A stretch of 27,288 nt of DNA from positions 1-27,288 of the forward strand of contig JBBSET010000051.1 in the NCBI GenBank assembly GCA_038239485.1. Direction: 5' to 3'. The notes beneath the pieces were generated by a model. The model was not told the origin of the DNA and made no database searches. It worked only from the letters and a program-made list of their open reading frames with translations. How positions within the stretch are numbered: the stretch's first letter is position 1; every line of letters starts with the position of its first letter. Source of the DNA: DASQEH01 sp038239485. Its GTDB lineage: Bacteria > Actinomycetota > Actinomycetes > Propionibacteriales > Nocardioidaceae. A program made the position numbers and the translations under genes. This document shows positions 7,934 to 15,587 of the stretch, piece by piece.

Positions 7934-9033
7934 GCGGGCACTTTCTCGCCACGGACAGCCATCTGGATGTCTTTCGGGTACAGGCTGTGGGCTCGAGCGT
8001 CCTCGAGGCTCACCTTCCCGTCGTGAACCAGCGCGGACAACGACTGCTCCAAGGTGACCATGCCCTCACGCTGGCCCGTGAGCAAGGAGTTGCGGAGCTG
8101 GTGGGTCTTGCCGTCGCGGATCAGGTTGCGAACCGCCGAGTTGGCCACGAGCACCTCGTGCGCCGCGACCATGCCGCCGCCGACCAGGGGGAGCAGCTGC
8201 TGGTAGACGACTCCGGTCAAGGTCGCCGCGAGCTGCACCCGGACCTGCGGCTGTTGGTCTCCCGGAAAGACGTCGATCACCCGAGACATCGCTTGGGACG
8301 TGTCATTGGTGTGAAGCGTTGCGAAGACCAGGTGACCGGTCTCGGCGATCGTCAAGGCGAACCGGATGGAGTCGAGGTCGCGCATCTCACCGACCAGCAA
8401 GACATCCGGGTCCTCACGCAGGGCGGCCTTGAGGGCACTCGGGAATGATGACGTGTCGGAACCGACCTCGCGCTGGTTGACGATGGAACGCCTGTGCGGG
8501 TGCACGTACTCGATCGGGTCCTCGATGGTGAGGATATGACAGGACCGCTCGGTGTTGATGTGGTTGACCATCGCCGCCAGCGTCGTCGACTTCCCTGATC
8601 CTGTCGGCCCGGTAACAAGAACGAGGCCTTGCTGCAGCTCGGCGAACGTCGTGAGGATCGCCGGGCACCTGAGCTCGGCCATGGTGGGAAGGGCGTTCGG
8701 GATCAGTCGCAGACAGAAGGCGACCGACCCCTGTTGCCTGAAGGCGTTCCCCCGGATCCGGGCATCGTCTCTCCAGCTGAAGGAGAAGTCGTACTCGAAA
8801 TCCTTGCCGAACGCTGCCATCTGCTCGAGGTTGAGCATCTGGGCGAGCAGCGTGATGGTGTCGTCGTCGGTCAGTGTGGACGTTCCCGGGACGTCGCGAA
8901 GGTCACCGTCGACTCGGATCTGGGGTGGCCTCCCCGAGGTGACGAGAAGGTCGCTGCCACGAGCCTGCCACAGCGCACCCAGGAACGAATCGATGCCATG
9001 AACGGCAGATGCGTGGGTGGCCTCGGTCAGCAC
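7930..9033 (-). CDS. pilT: T4P retraction ATPase PilT
   Basis: A 367-residue hexameric ATPase that depolymerises pili, enabling twitching or DNA uptake. It starts directly with a PAS-like N-domain (SDLLVTSGRPPQIRVDGDL, 27-45). Walker A GPTGSGKST (142-150), Asp box TIEDPIEYVH (169-178), Walker B VLLVGEMRD (211-219, E216) and His box TLHTND (239-244) follow. The retraction-ATPase hallmark appears as AVRNLIRD (300-307), corresponding to AIRNLIRE. There is no tetracysteine, which separates it from PilB. The GTG start at 9033 is the only plausible one: upstream in frame there is no ATG or GTG before a stop. The preceding GGTGG (spacing 6) is a poor ribosome site and partly overlaps a potential hairpin at 9042-9063. 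The gene lies between pilA and pilB on one strand. Confidence 0.95.
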   Translation of the reverse strand: MLTEATHASAVHGIDSFLGALWQARGSDLLVTSGRPPQIRVDGDLRDVPGTSTLTDDDTITLLAQMLNLEQMAAFGKDFEYDFSFSWRDDARIRGNAFRQQGSVAFCLRLIPNALPTMAELRCPAILTTFAELQQGLVLVTGPTGSGKSTTLAAMVNHINTERSCHILTIEDPIEYVHPHRRSIVNQREVGSDTSSFPSALKAALREDPDVLLVGEMRDLDSIRFALTIAETGHLVFATLHTNDTSQAMSRVIDVFPGDQQPQVRVQLAATLTGVVYQQLLPLVGGGMVAAHEVLVANSAVRNLIRDGKTHQLRNSLLTGQREGMVTLEQSLSALVHDGKVSLEDARAHSLYPKDIQMAVRGEKVPA

Positions 9034-9041
9034 GCGGAGCC

Positions 9042-9063
9042 ACCACCGAGAGCTGTCGGCGGT
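9042..9063 (-). promoter_or_regulatory. Hairpin over the pilT translation start region
   Basis: On the minus-strand RNA, an 8-bp stem (ACCGCCGA with TCGGTGGT, one G-U pair) closes a 6-nt loop. Its 3' arm overlaps the start of the GGTGG that could serve as pilT ribosome site, 8 nt before the GTG at 9033. This could lower pilT translation relative to pilA. Visible in sequence; function inferred. Confidence 0.4.
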
Positions 9064-9141
9064 AGCGGAGCTTGTGCGCCTGGTTGGTGCGAAGCCAGCA
9101 TGACGGACCCTTTGCTTGACGTGATGACGGGAGCATGCCTA

Positions 9142-9168
9142 TAGGGCGAGCCGTCACGGCTCGCCCTA
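9142..9168 (-). terminator. Strong hairpin between pilA and pilT
   Basis: A perfect inverted repeat: TAGGGCGAGCCGT (9142-9154), one central base, then its exact complement (9156-9168). In practice this is an 11- to 12-bp GC-rich stem with a 3-5 nt loop, starting 10 nt after the pilA stop in the direction of transcription. No T-run follows. It could be a partial terminator or a 3' stabilising end for a pilA-only transcript, with read-through into pilT. Confidence 0.65.
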
Positions 9169-9177
9169 CAGAGGCGG

Positions 9178-9546
9178 TCAGCAGGCGCCGCCGCCAGCCA
9201 AGGCTCCGGTCACTGTCTCGCTTGCCGGTGTGGAACCTGATGCTGCCACCGGCGTGTAGGTCACTGTGTAGTTGTTTGTCGGAGGAGCGTTATGCAGGAA
9301 CCCCGCCGTCACCAGGGCCGCAATGTTGGTTGCGTACGTGCCGTTCTGGGCGTAGTAGGCCTCGGCGGCCACGGTGACGGTGGAGACGTCGGACTTGCAG
9401 GCCGAGGCGATGCCTCGGGACTGGATGCCGTTGACGGCGAAGACGACGACCGCGGCCAGGATGCCGAGGATGACGATGACGATGAGAAGTTCGATCAGCG
9501 TGAAGCCGCTCTCTTCTCGCTTGGCTTTGCGGATGCGCTGCAGCAT
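9178..9546 (-). CDS. pilA: Major type IV pilin, PilA-like
   Basis: A 122-residue prepilin. The leader MLQRIRKAKREESG is cleaved after G14, and the mature protein starts FTLIELLIVIVILGILAAVVVF with Glu at +5 (E19). This is a textbook class III signal and N-terminal helix. The globular part has AEAYYAQNGTYATNIAALVTAGFL, typical of GspG/PilA pilins of Gram-positive and green bacteria. Two cysteines, C50 and the terminal C122, could form a C-terminal disulfide. I chose ATG 9546 with a GAGGG ribosome site 9 nt upstream. The frame extends upstream to 9612, but the extra residues would spoil the short basic leader. As first gene of the minus-strand pilus series, followed by a strong hairpin, it is the likely major subunit. 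Confidence 0.93.
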   Translation of the reverse strand: MLQRIRKAKREESGFTLIELLIVIVILGILAAVVVFAVNGIQSRGIASACKSDVSTVTVAAEAYYAQNGTYATNIAALVTAGFLHNAPPTNNYTVTYTPVAASGSTPASETVTGALAGGGAC

Positions 9547-9751
9547 GTGAGGATCCCTCAGTCGAAGTAAGTACACGGATGATGGAGCGGTCGTGAGGGC
9601 CCCGGGCCACAAGACGTGGCCTCTCTCGAGGAAACTATCTATCCCTTACAATCCGTGATCTTACTATCTACGCAGAGTGATCATCGCGCTTTGGCAAAAG
9701 CCACTCTCGGTGACGCATCCATCCAAGCCGGGCACCGCCCAGCCGACGGAA
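9547..9751. promoter_or_regulatory. Spacer between DUF3566 gene and pilA, with direct repeats
   Basis: About 200 bp with no gene seen. It is clearly AT-richer than its surroundings at 9630-9675 and must hold the pilA promoter. Read toward pilA, the 8-mer TAGATAGT occurs twice (9670-9663 and 9641-9634), 29 bp apart start to start. A nested inverted repeat (AGAGTG 9674-9679 with CACTCT 9702-9707; GCTTT 9688-9692 with AAAGC 9697-9701) lies closer to DUF3566 and could be its weak terminator. There is no tRNA-Ile or tRNA-Ala here. Confidence 0.4.
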
Positions 9752-10447
9752 CTACCTGAGGTCTTCGGCCAACGTGACTTCGACGCCGCCGAGCAGTGAG
9801 GCCGCCATGTTGTAGATGAAGGCGCCGAGCGTCGCCAGTGCGGTGATGATGATGACGTCGATGGCCGAGATCAGCATCGTGACGCCCATGATCCGGCTCA
9901 TGCCGACATACTGCGTGATGTCGAACCGGTCCTGCGGCTTCTGCTTGAGGACGCCTTGGATGGTGCTGTTGACGCTGTCCCACAGGCCTGACGCGGTGAT
10001 GATCGAGAAGATCAGGAAGACCGCGACGACACACATGATCCCGAACGCGATGGACAGCAGCAGCGACGCCTTGGTCACCGACCACGGGTCCACCCTGACG
10101 ATGCGGAGCTTTGCACGCCGCACCGTGCGGGGCTGGCGCGCCTGCGCACGCCTCGCCTCGCGGGCCGCCTGCTTGTCGGGCCTGACCCCCGCAGCTGATG
10201 CGGTCGAACCGGCTGCGGTAGGGCCGGCGGCGCTCGCCAAGGGTGGTACCGGCAGGCTGCGTTCGGTGGGAGCGTCGCCGGCTGGGTATGTCGACGCCGC
10301 ACCGAGCTGGCCGCTCATCGCCGGCTGGGGCTGGCCTGTTCTCGACGGCTCCATGCCGGCGACCGGCTCGGGCGCGGCGGACCGGCCAGACTGACTCGCG
10401 AGAGTTCGGGGCGGCGCGATCGGCCCCTTGTCCGAAGGGTCACTCAT
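9752..10447 (-). CDS. DUF3566 transmembrane protein following gyrA
   Basis: A 231-residue membrane protein of the DUF3566 family, which in actinobacteria almost always follows gyrA. The first 110 residues are a low-complexity Pro/Ala/Ser/Thr region ending in a basic patch (REARRAQARQPRTVRRAKLRI). Two membrane segments follow (about 128-152 and 190-215). Between them lies the family's characteristic linker (GLWDSVNSTIQGVL, 154-167, and RFDITQYVGMSRIMG, 174-188). The long disordered N-tail is probably cytoplasmic. Its ATG at 10447 lies inside the gyrA end (ATGAGTGA overlap), so it is co-translated with gyrA. The function is unknown. The context (gyrase, membrane) is conserved, and any role in tying the origin region to the membrane would be conjecture. 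Family identification is confident. Confidence 0.9.
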   Translation of the reverse strand: MSDPSDKGPIAPPRTLASQSGRSAAPEPVAGMEPSRTGQPQPAMSGQLGAASTYPAGDAPTERSLPVPPLASAAGPTAAGSTASAAGVRPDKQAAREARRAQARQPRTVRRAKLRIVRVDPWSVTKASLLLSIAFGIMCVVAVFLIFSIITASGLWDSVNSTIQGVLKQKPQDRFDITQYVGMSRIMGVTMLISAIDVIIITALATLGAFIYNMAASLLGGVEVTLAEDLR

Positions 10448-13079
10448 CGTCCAGGTCCTCCTGCTCGTCCGGCAGACTGTCTGCCGCTGGGTCTATCACG
10501 TCGCCGTCGCCGACGCCCAGCACGTCATTGTCGTCTAGTTCGACCGATTCGTCACCGTCCGCTAAGGCTTCTATCAGGTCGTCGGCGTCGCGCTCGATGT
10601 TGCGGGCGATGCTCACGACGCTGTCAGCGCCCCCGACAGCCACGAATTTGACTCCCATGGTGTCACGTCCCTTGGCCGGAACGTCGTTCGCCGCGGACCG
10701 CGTGACCTGTCCGCTCGCCTTGATGGCCAACACCTCGTCCGCCGACGTCACGACCATCGCGCCGACCAGTGAGCCGCGGGCGTCTGCCAGCTTCATGGCC
10801 TTGATACCGAGGCCGCCGCGACCCTGGAGGCGGTACTCGTCGACGACAGTCCGCTTCGCCCAGCCCCCGTCGGTGACCGTGAACACATACCGCTGCTGGG
10901 CGTCATCGGCCGTGCTTGCCTCGATGACGGACATCGACAGCAGCTCGTCGCCGGAACGGAACTTCATTCCGGTGACCCCGGAGGTCGCGCGTCCCATCGG
11001 CCGCAGCTGTGCGTCGTCGGCACGGAACCTGACCGACTGGCCCTTGCGGGAGACGAGCAGCAGGTCGTCCTCGGCCGTGACCAGCTCGGCGCCGATCAGC
11101 TCGTCGTCGTCCTCGCGGAAGTTGATGGCGATCACGCCCGCCTGGCGTGGCGAGTTGTAGTCGAGCAGCCGGGTCTTCTTGACATACCCACGCCGGGTGG
11201 CGAGGACAAGGTAGGGCGACTGGTCGTAGTCACGGATCGCCAGCACCTGGGCGATCTGCTCGTCGGGCTGGAAGGACAACAGGCCGGCGACGTGGCCGCC
11301 CTTCGCATCGCGTGCCGACTCGGGCAGGTGGTAGGCCTTGGCGCGGTACACACGCCCCGCAGTCGTGAAGAACAGCAGCCAGTGGTGGTTCGTCGTGGCG
11401 AAGAAGTGCTCGACGACGTCGTCCCCGCGCAAGGTGGCGCCCCGAACCCCCTTGCCGCCGCGTTTCTGGACCCGGTAGAGGTCGCCCTTGGTGCGCTTGG
11501 CGTAACCGCCCCGGGTGATCGTGACGACGACGTCCTCGTCGGGGATGAAGTCCTCCATCGACAGGTCACCGTCGGAGGGGATGATCTGGCTGCGACGCTC
11601 GTCGCCGAACTTGTCGACGATCGCCGTGAGCTCGTCGCTGACGATCGAGCGCTGTCGGGCCTCGTTGGCGAGGATGTCCTCCAGGTCGGCGATGTCGCGC
11701 TCGAGCTTGGCCAGCTCGTCGATGATCCGCTGCCGTTCGAGTGCCGCGAGCCTGCGCAGCTGCATGTCGAGGATCGCCCGGGCCTGCAGCTCGTCGATGT
11801 CGAGCAGGGCGATCAGCCCGGTCCGAGCCTCCTCGACCGTCTGGCTGCGGCGGATCAGCTCGATCACCGCGTCGAGGGCGTCCAGCGCCTTCACCAGCCC
11901 GCGGTAGATGTGCGCCTCCTCCTCAGCCTTGCGCAGGCGATACCTGGTTCGCCGCTGGATGACGTCGATCTGGTGCAGGATCCAGTTGGTGATGAAGAGG
12001 TCGATGCTGAGGGTGCGCGGCACGTCGTCGACGAGCGCGAGCATGTTGCAGCTGAAGTTCTCCTGGAGCTGGGTGTGCTTGTAGAGGTTGTTGAGCACGA
12101 CCCTGGCGATGGCGTCGCGCTTCAGGACCACGACGAGGCGCTGGCCGGTACGGGAGGACGAGTCGTCGCGGACGTCGGCGATGCCCTGGACTCGGCCCGA
12201 GTCGGCGAGCTCGGCGATCTTGAGCGCCAGGTTGTCAGGGTTGACCTGGTAGGGAAGCTGGGTGATGACCAGGCAGGTGCGGTTCCTGTGGTCCTCCTCG
12301 ACGTCGACGATCGCCCGCATGGTGACCGAGCCGCGCCCGGTGCGGTACGCCTGCTCGATACCCTGCCGACCGACGATGAGCGCGCCCATCGGGAAGTCCG
12401 GTCCCTGGATCCGCTCGAGCAGCGCGTCGAGAAGCTCCTGGCGAGACGCCGTCGGGTTGGCCAGCGCCCACTGCACGCCGGCAGCCACCTCGCGGAGATT
12501 GTGGGGCGGGATGTTCGTCGCCATCCCGACCGCGATCCCGGCCGAGCCGTTGACCAGCAGGTTCGGGAACCTGGACGGCAGCAGGACCGGCTCGGAGCTA
12601 CGGCCGTCGTAGTTCGGCCGGAAGTCGACGGTGTCCTGCTCGATGTCTCGAACCATCTCCATCGCGAGCGGCGCCAACCGGCACTCGGTGTACCTCATGG
12701 CAGCCGCCGGGTCGTTGCCCGGCGAGCCGAAGTTCCCCTGTCCCGCGACGAGCGGATAGCGCATCACCCAGGACTGGCTGAGGCGGACCAAGGTGTCGTA
12801 GATCGCCGTGTCTCCGTGCGGGTGGTACTGGCCCATCACGTCCCCCACGATGCGCGAGCACTTCGAGAAGCCGCGGTCGGGGCGGTAGCCACCGTCGTAC
12901 ATCGCATACAGCACCCGGCGATGCACGGGCTTCAGGCCGTCGCGCACATCCGGCAGGGCCCGGCCGACGATGACAGCCATGGCGTAGTCGATATAGGAGC
13001 GCTGCATCTCCGTCTGGAGCTCCACCGGCTCCACGCGGCCGCCCGGGCCGAACGGTCCGGAGATGATCTCGTCAGTCAC
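10440..13079 (-). CDS. gyrA: DNA gyrase subunit A
   Basis: An 879-residue type IIA topoisomerase breakage-reunion subunit that acts with GyrB to introduce negative supercoils. Visible: the winged-helix region with catalytic Tyr in RYTECR (Y130). The quinolone-determining stretch is HPHGDTAIYD (86-95), with T91 where E. coli has S83 and D95 matching D87. The GyrA box QKRGGKG is at 538-544, opening the beta-pinwheel DNA-wrapping domain. The C-terminal tail is strongly acidic (DDLIEALADGDESVELDD onward), which in other gyrases modulates supercoiling. GTG 13079 is the start, behind a poor purine-rich site (AGAAGAGA). It follows gyrB by 62 bp and overlaps the DUF3566 gene by 8 bp. Thr at the S83 position is a natural variant and on its own gives no basis for a resistance claim. 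Confidence 0.97.
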   Translation of the reverse strand: MTDEIISGPFGPGGRVEPVELQTEMQRSYIDYAMAVIVGRALPDVRDGLKPVHRRVLYAMYDGGYRPDRGFSKCSRIVGDVMGQYHPHGDTAIYDTLVRLSQSWVMRYPLVAGQGNFGSPGNDPAAAMRYTECRLAPLAMEMVRDIEQDTVDFRPNYDGRSSEPVLLPSRFPNLLVNGSAGIAVGMATNIPPHNLREVAAGVQWALANPTASRQELLDALLERIQGPDFPMGALIVGRQGIEQAYRTGRGSVTMRAIVDVEEDHRNRTCLVITQLPYQVNPDNLALKIAELADSGRVQGIADVRDDSSSRTGQRLVVVLKRDAIARVVLNNLYKHTQLQENFSCNMLALVDDVPRTLSIDLFITNWILHQIDVIQRRTRYRLRKAEEEAHIYRGLVKALDALDAVIELIRRSQTVEEARTGLIALLDIDELQARAILDMQLRRLAALERQRIIDELAKLERDIADLEDILANEARQRSIVSDELTAIVDKFGDERRSQIIPSDGDLSMEDFIPDEDVVVTITRGGYAKRTKGDLYRVQKRGGKGVRGATLRGDDVVEHFFATTNHHWLLFFTTAGRVYRAKAYHLPESARDAKGGHVAGLLSFQPDEQIAQVLAIRDYDQSPYLVLATRRGYVKKTRLLDYNSPRQAGVIAINFREDDDELIGAELVTAEDDLLLVSRKGQSVRFRADDAQLRPMGRATSGVTGMKFRSGDELLSMSVIEASTADDAQQRYVFTVTDGGWAKRTVVDEYRLQGRGGLGIKAMKLADARGSLVGAMVVTSADEVLAIKASGQVTRSAANDVPAKGRDTMGVKFVAVGGADSVVSIARNIERDADDLIEALADGDESVELDDNDVLGVGDGDVIDPAADSLPDEQEDLDDE

Positions 13080-13141
13080 CAGGTTCTCTTCTCTACAGGC
13101 TCAGCCTTCGGGGCTGTGCGAACGGGCTCAGATGTCGAAGC
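13080..13141 (-). other. gyrB-gyrA spacer with micro-duplication and hairpin
   Basis: Read on the minus strand, GACATCTGAGC, which includes the last codons and stop of gyrB, is repeated 14 nt later, so the gyrB end is partly duplicated. Farther on, CAGCC-CCGAA-GGCTG can form a small hairpin. Its 14-mer CCGAAGGCTGAGCC (13111-13098) also appears in the dnaN-gnd spacer. No promoter is recognised; gyrB and gyrA are probably co-transcribed. Confidence 0.5.
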
Positions 13142-15226
13142 TCAGATGTCCAGGAAACGCACGTCTTTGGCGTTGCGCTGGATGAAGGAGCGCCGCTGCT
13201 CGACGTCCTCGCCCATCAGGATGGAGAAGATCTCGTCGGCCTGAGCAGCGTCGTCCAGGGTGATCTGCGACAGCACCCGGTTGTCCGGGTCCATCGTGGT
13301 GTCCCACAGCTCGTTCGCGTTCATCTCGCCGAGACCCTTGTAGCGCTGGATCGGGTTGTCCTTCGGCAGCTTCTTGCCCGCCTCGATGCCGGCCGCCATC
13401 ATCACGTCGCGCTCCCGGTCGGAGTACACGAACTCGTGTGCGGCGGGGTTGTTCCACTTCAGCCGGTACAGCGGCGGCCGCGCGAGATAGACGAAGCCGC
13501 CTTCGATCAGCGGGCGCATGAAACGAAAGAGCAGCGTGAGCAGCAAGGTCTGGATGTGATGCCCGTCGACGTCGGCATCGGCCATCATCACGATCTTGTG
13601 GTACCGGAGCTTGTCGACGTCGAAGTCCTCCTGGATGCCGGTGCCCAGGGCGGAGATGATGGCCTGCACCTCCGTGTTGGCGAGCACCCTGTCGATGCGG
13701 GCCTTCTCGACGTTGAGGATCTTGCCGCGGATGGGCAGGATCGCTTGCACGCGGGGGTTCCGGCCACCCTTCGCCGACCCTCCGGCCGAGTCGCCCTCGA
13801 CGATGAAGACCTCGCACTCCGCCGGGTCGGTCGACTGGCAGTCCGCGAGCTTGCCCGGCAGACCCCCGCCGCCGAGCAGGCCCTTACGGCTACGGGCCAG
13901 GTCACGGGCCTTGCGGGCGGCCATCCGGGCGGTGGCGGCGGCGATCGACTTGCGGATGATGTCCTTGCCCTCGCCCGGGTTCTTCTCGAGCCACTCGCCC
14001 AGCTGCTCGTTGACCACCTTCTGCACGAACGACTTCGCCTCGGTGTTGCCGAGCTTCGTCTTCGTCTGGCCCTCGAACTGTGGCACGGCGAGCTTGATGG
14101 ACACGATTGCCGTCAGGCCCTCGCGGACGTCGTCGCCCGACAGCCGGTCCTCCTTCTTCTTGATCAGGCCCCACTGCTCCGCCCAGCCGTTGACTGTCGT
14201 GGTCAAGGCCGAGCGGAAGCCTTCCTCGTGGGTGCCGCCCTCATGGGTGTTGATCGTGTTGGCGAAGGTATGGACCGACTCGGTGTAGCTGTAGTTCCAC
14301 TGCATGGCCACCTCGAGGCTCATGCCGACAGCGTCGTTGTTCGCCTCGAAGGCGATGATCGTGCGGTGCACCGCCTCCTTGGTGGAGTTCAGGTGGGTGA
14401 CGTAGTCGACCAGCCCGCCGTCGTAGCGGAAACGGCGCTCGACCACGGTGTCGTCACCGGTGATGCCGTCCGCGCCACCGTCGACCTCGGCCGGTATCGT
14501 CGCGTCGGCGACAGCGTCGGCGATACCGCTGGCGTGCTCGGGACGCTCGTCGCGGACCACGATCTCGAGACCCTTGTTGAGGAAGGCCATCTCCCGGAAC
14601 CGGCTGGAGATCGTCTCGAACGAGTACTCCGTCGTCTCGAAGATCGTGGTGCTGGCCCAGTACGTCGTCGTGGTGCCGGTTTCGTCGGTGGGTTCGTGAC
14701 GGATCAACGGGCCGGTCGGCACCCCGTACACGAAGGACTGCTCCCAGCGGTAGCCGTCACGCTTGACCGAGACGGTCAGTCGCTCACTGAGGGCGTTGAC
14801 GACGCTCAGGCCCACTCCGTGCAAGCCGCCGGACACCTTGTAGCCGGCACCGCCGAACTTTCCGCCGGCATGCAGCACCGTCAGAACGACGGTCACGGCT
14901 GGGATCTTCTCGACCGGGTGCTCGTCGACCGGGATGCCGCGGCCGTCGTCGACGACCTCGATGCCACCGTCGGCTCGCAGCGTCACCAGGATCTTGTCGC
15001 AGTAGCCCGCCAAGGCCTCATCGACCGAGTTGTCCACTACCTCCCAGACAAGGTGGTGCAAACCGCGCTCGCCGGTCGAGCCGATGTACATGCCTGGGCG
15101 CTTGCGGACGGCCTCGAGACCCTCCAAGACAGTGATCGCGGACGCGTCGTACAAGGCCGGTTGGGCCGACTCGGCAACGGGCTCATGCTCCGGGTCGGTC
15201 GCGGATTCCTCTTCGTTGGACGCCAT
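13142..15226 (-). CDS. gyrB: DNA gyrase subunit B
   Basis: A 694-residue ATPase subunit of gyrase. The GHKL ATP-binding domain shows WEVVDNSVDE (61-70, with catalytic E62 and Mg-binding N66), DDGRGIP (93-99) and the ATP lid GGLHGVGLSVVNALS (133-147). The TOPRIM domain has EGDSAGG (477-483) and the metal triad in MADADVDG (D550, D552, D554). The family-specific C-terminus (GLGEMN, ending DVRFLDI) is intact. The length is normal for actinobacteria; an acidic 25-residue N-terminal tail precedes the domain. ATG 15226 follows GGAGAGG (about 8 nt), a good ribosome site. A 361-bp spacer upstream suggests its own promoter, and gyrA lies directly downstream. Confidence 0.97.
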   Translation of the reverse strand: MASNEEESATDPEHEPVAESAQPALYDASAITVLEGLEAVRKRPGMYIGSTGERGLHHLVWEVVDNSVDEALAGYCDKILVTLRADGGIEVVDDGRGIPVDEHPVEKIPAVTVVLTVLHAGGKFGGAGYKVSGGLHGVGLSVVNALSERLTVSVKRDGYRWEQSFVYGVPTGPLIRHEPTDETGTTTTYWASTTIFETTEYSFETISSRFREMAFLNKGLEIVVRDERPEHASGIADAVADATIPAEVDGGADGITGDDTVVERRFRYDGGLVDYVTHLNSTKEAVHRTIIAFEANNDAVGMSLEVAMQWNYSYTESVHTFANTINTHEGGTHEEGFRSALTTTVNGWAEQWGLIKKKEDRLSGDDVREGLTAIVSIKLAVPQFEGQTKTKLGNTEAKSFVQKVVNEQLGEWLEKNPGEGKDIIRKSIAAATARMAARKARDLARSRKGLLGGGGLPGKLADCQSTDPAECEVFIVEGDSAGGSAKGGRNPRVQAILPIRGKILNVEKARIDRVLANTEVQAIISALGTGIQEDFDVDKLRYHKIVMMADADVDGHHIQTLLLTLLFRFMRPLIEGGFVYLARPPLYRLKWNNPAAHEFVYSDRERDVMMAAGIEAGKKLPKDNPIQRYKGLGEMNANELWDTTMDPDNRVLSQITLDDAAQADEIFSILMGEDVEQRRSFIQRNAKDVRFLDI

Positions 15227-15587
15227 CCGCCAACCTCTCCATGCGCTTCTGGGTTGCTGGGCCTGGGTTGCTGAGGCTGAGATACTGAGGTTCAGTTCGT
15301 GAGTCGTGGGCCGTCAGTGCCGACAGTCAGCACAAAGGCCGCCGGGCAGACCCCCTACTCCTGGGGAGAGGACGTCGGACATCGTCCGGGCGAGCTGGCG
15401 GCCCTTCGTTCACCAGCCAGTATAGGCGCTGAGGGGCCGATAGCCGCACCGTAGGCACCGGCTATGGGCACGAAAGTCAGCTGCCGTGGCGCCCAGCGGC
15501 CCCGCAACCGCTTTTCCAGGCCTCAGCAGCCTTCGCAGAAGGTCCCCCTAGGCCTCGGGTCCCGTCAACGGGGCTGTGAGGCGCCCC
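15227..15587. promoter_or_regulatory. gyrB upstream region / dciA 3' region
   Basis: 361 bp with no supported gene. It should carry the gyrB promoter. A minus-strand TATACT (15424-15419) would give a leader of about 190 nt, but no clear -35 is seen. In the leader are a 14-bp tandem repeat (CTGGGTTGCTGGGC at 15249-15262, then CTGGGTTGCTGAGG at 15263-15276) and a 17-bp near-palindrome centred on 15325 (GTGC.GAC.GTC.GCAC, 15317-15333). Next to dciA are two hairpins that could end its transcript: GTGAGG/CCTCAC with a 4-nt loop (15576-15591, overlapping the dciA stop) and CCCGT/ACGGG with a 2-nt loop (15561-15572). Neither has a T-run. Confidence 0.45.

Noticed and set aside
9547..9612. 22-residue upstream extension of the pilA frame
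   Set aside because: It would bury the short basic prepilin leader; ATG 9546 with a good ribosome site gives a canonical prepilin.
10440..13079. Fluoroquinolone resistance from Thr at GyrA position 91 (E. coli S83)
   Set aside because: Actinobacterial gyrases vary naturally at this position (Ser, Thr, Ala); a resistance call is not supported by the sequence alone.
11292..13244. 650-codon open frame antisense to gyrA, and a similar 612-codon frame antisense to gyrB (13436-15274)
   Set aside because: Long antisense frames are normal in high-GC DNA. The translations are Arg/Gly/Val/Asp-rich without domains, and the opposite strand carries clear gyrA and gyrB.
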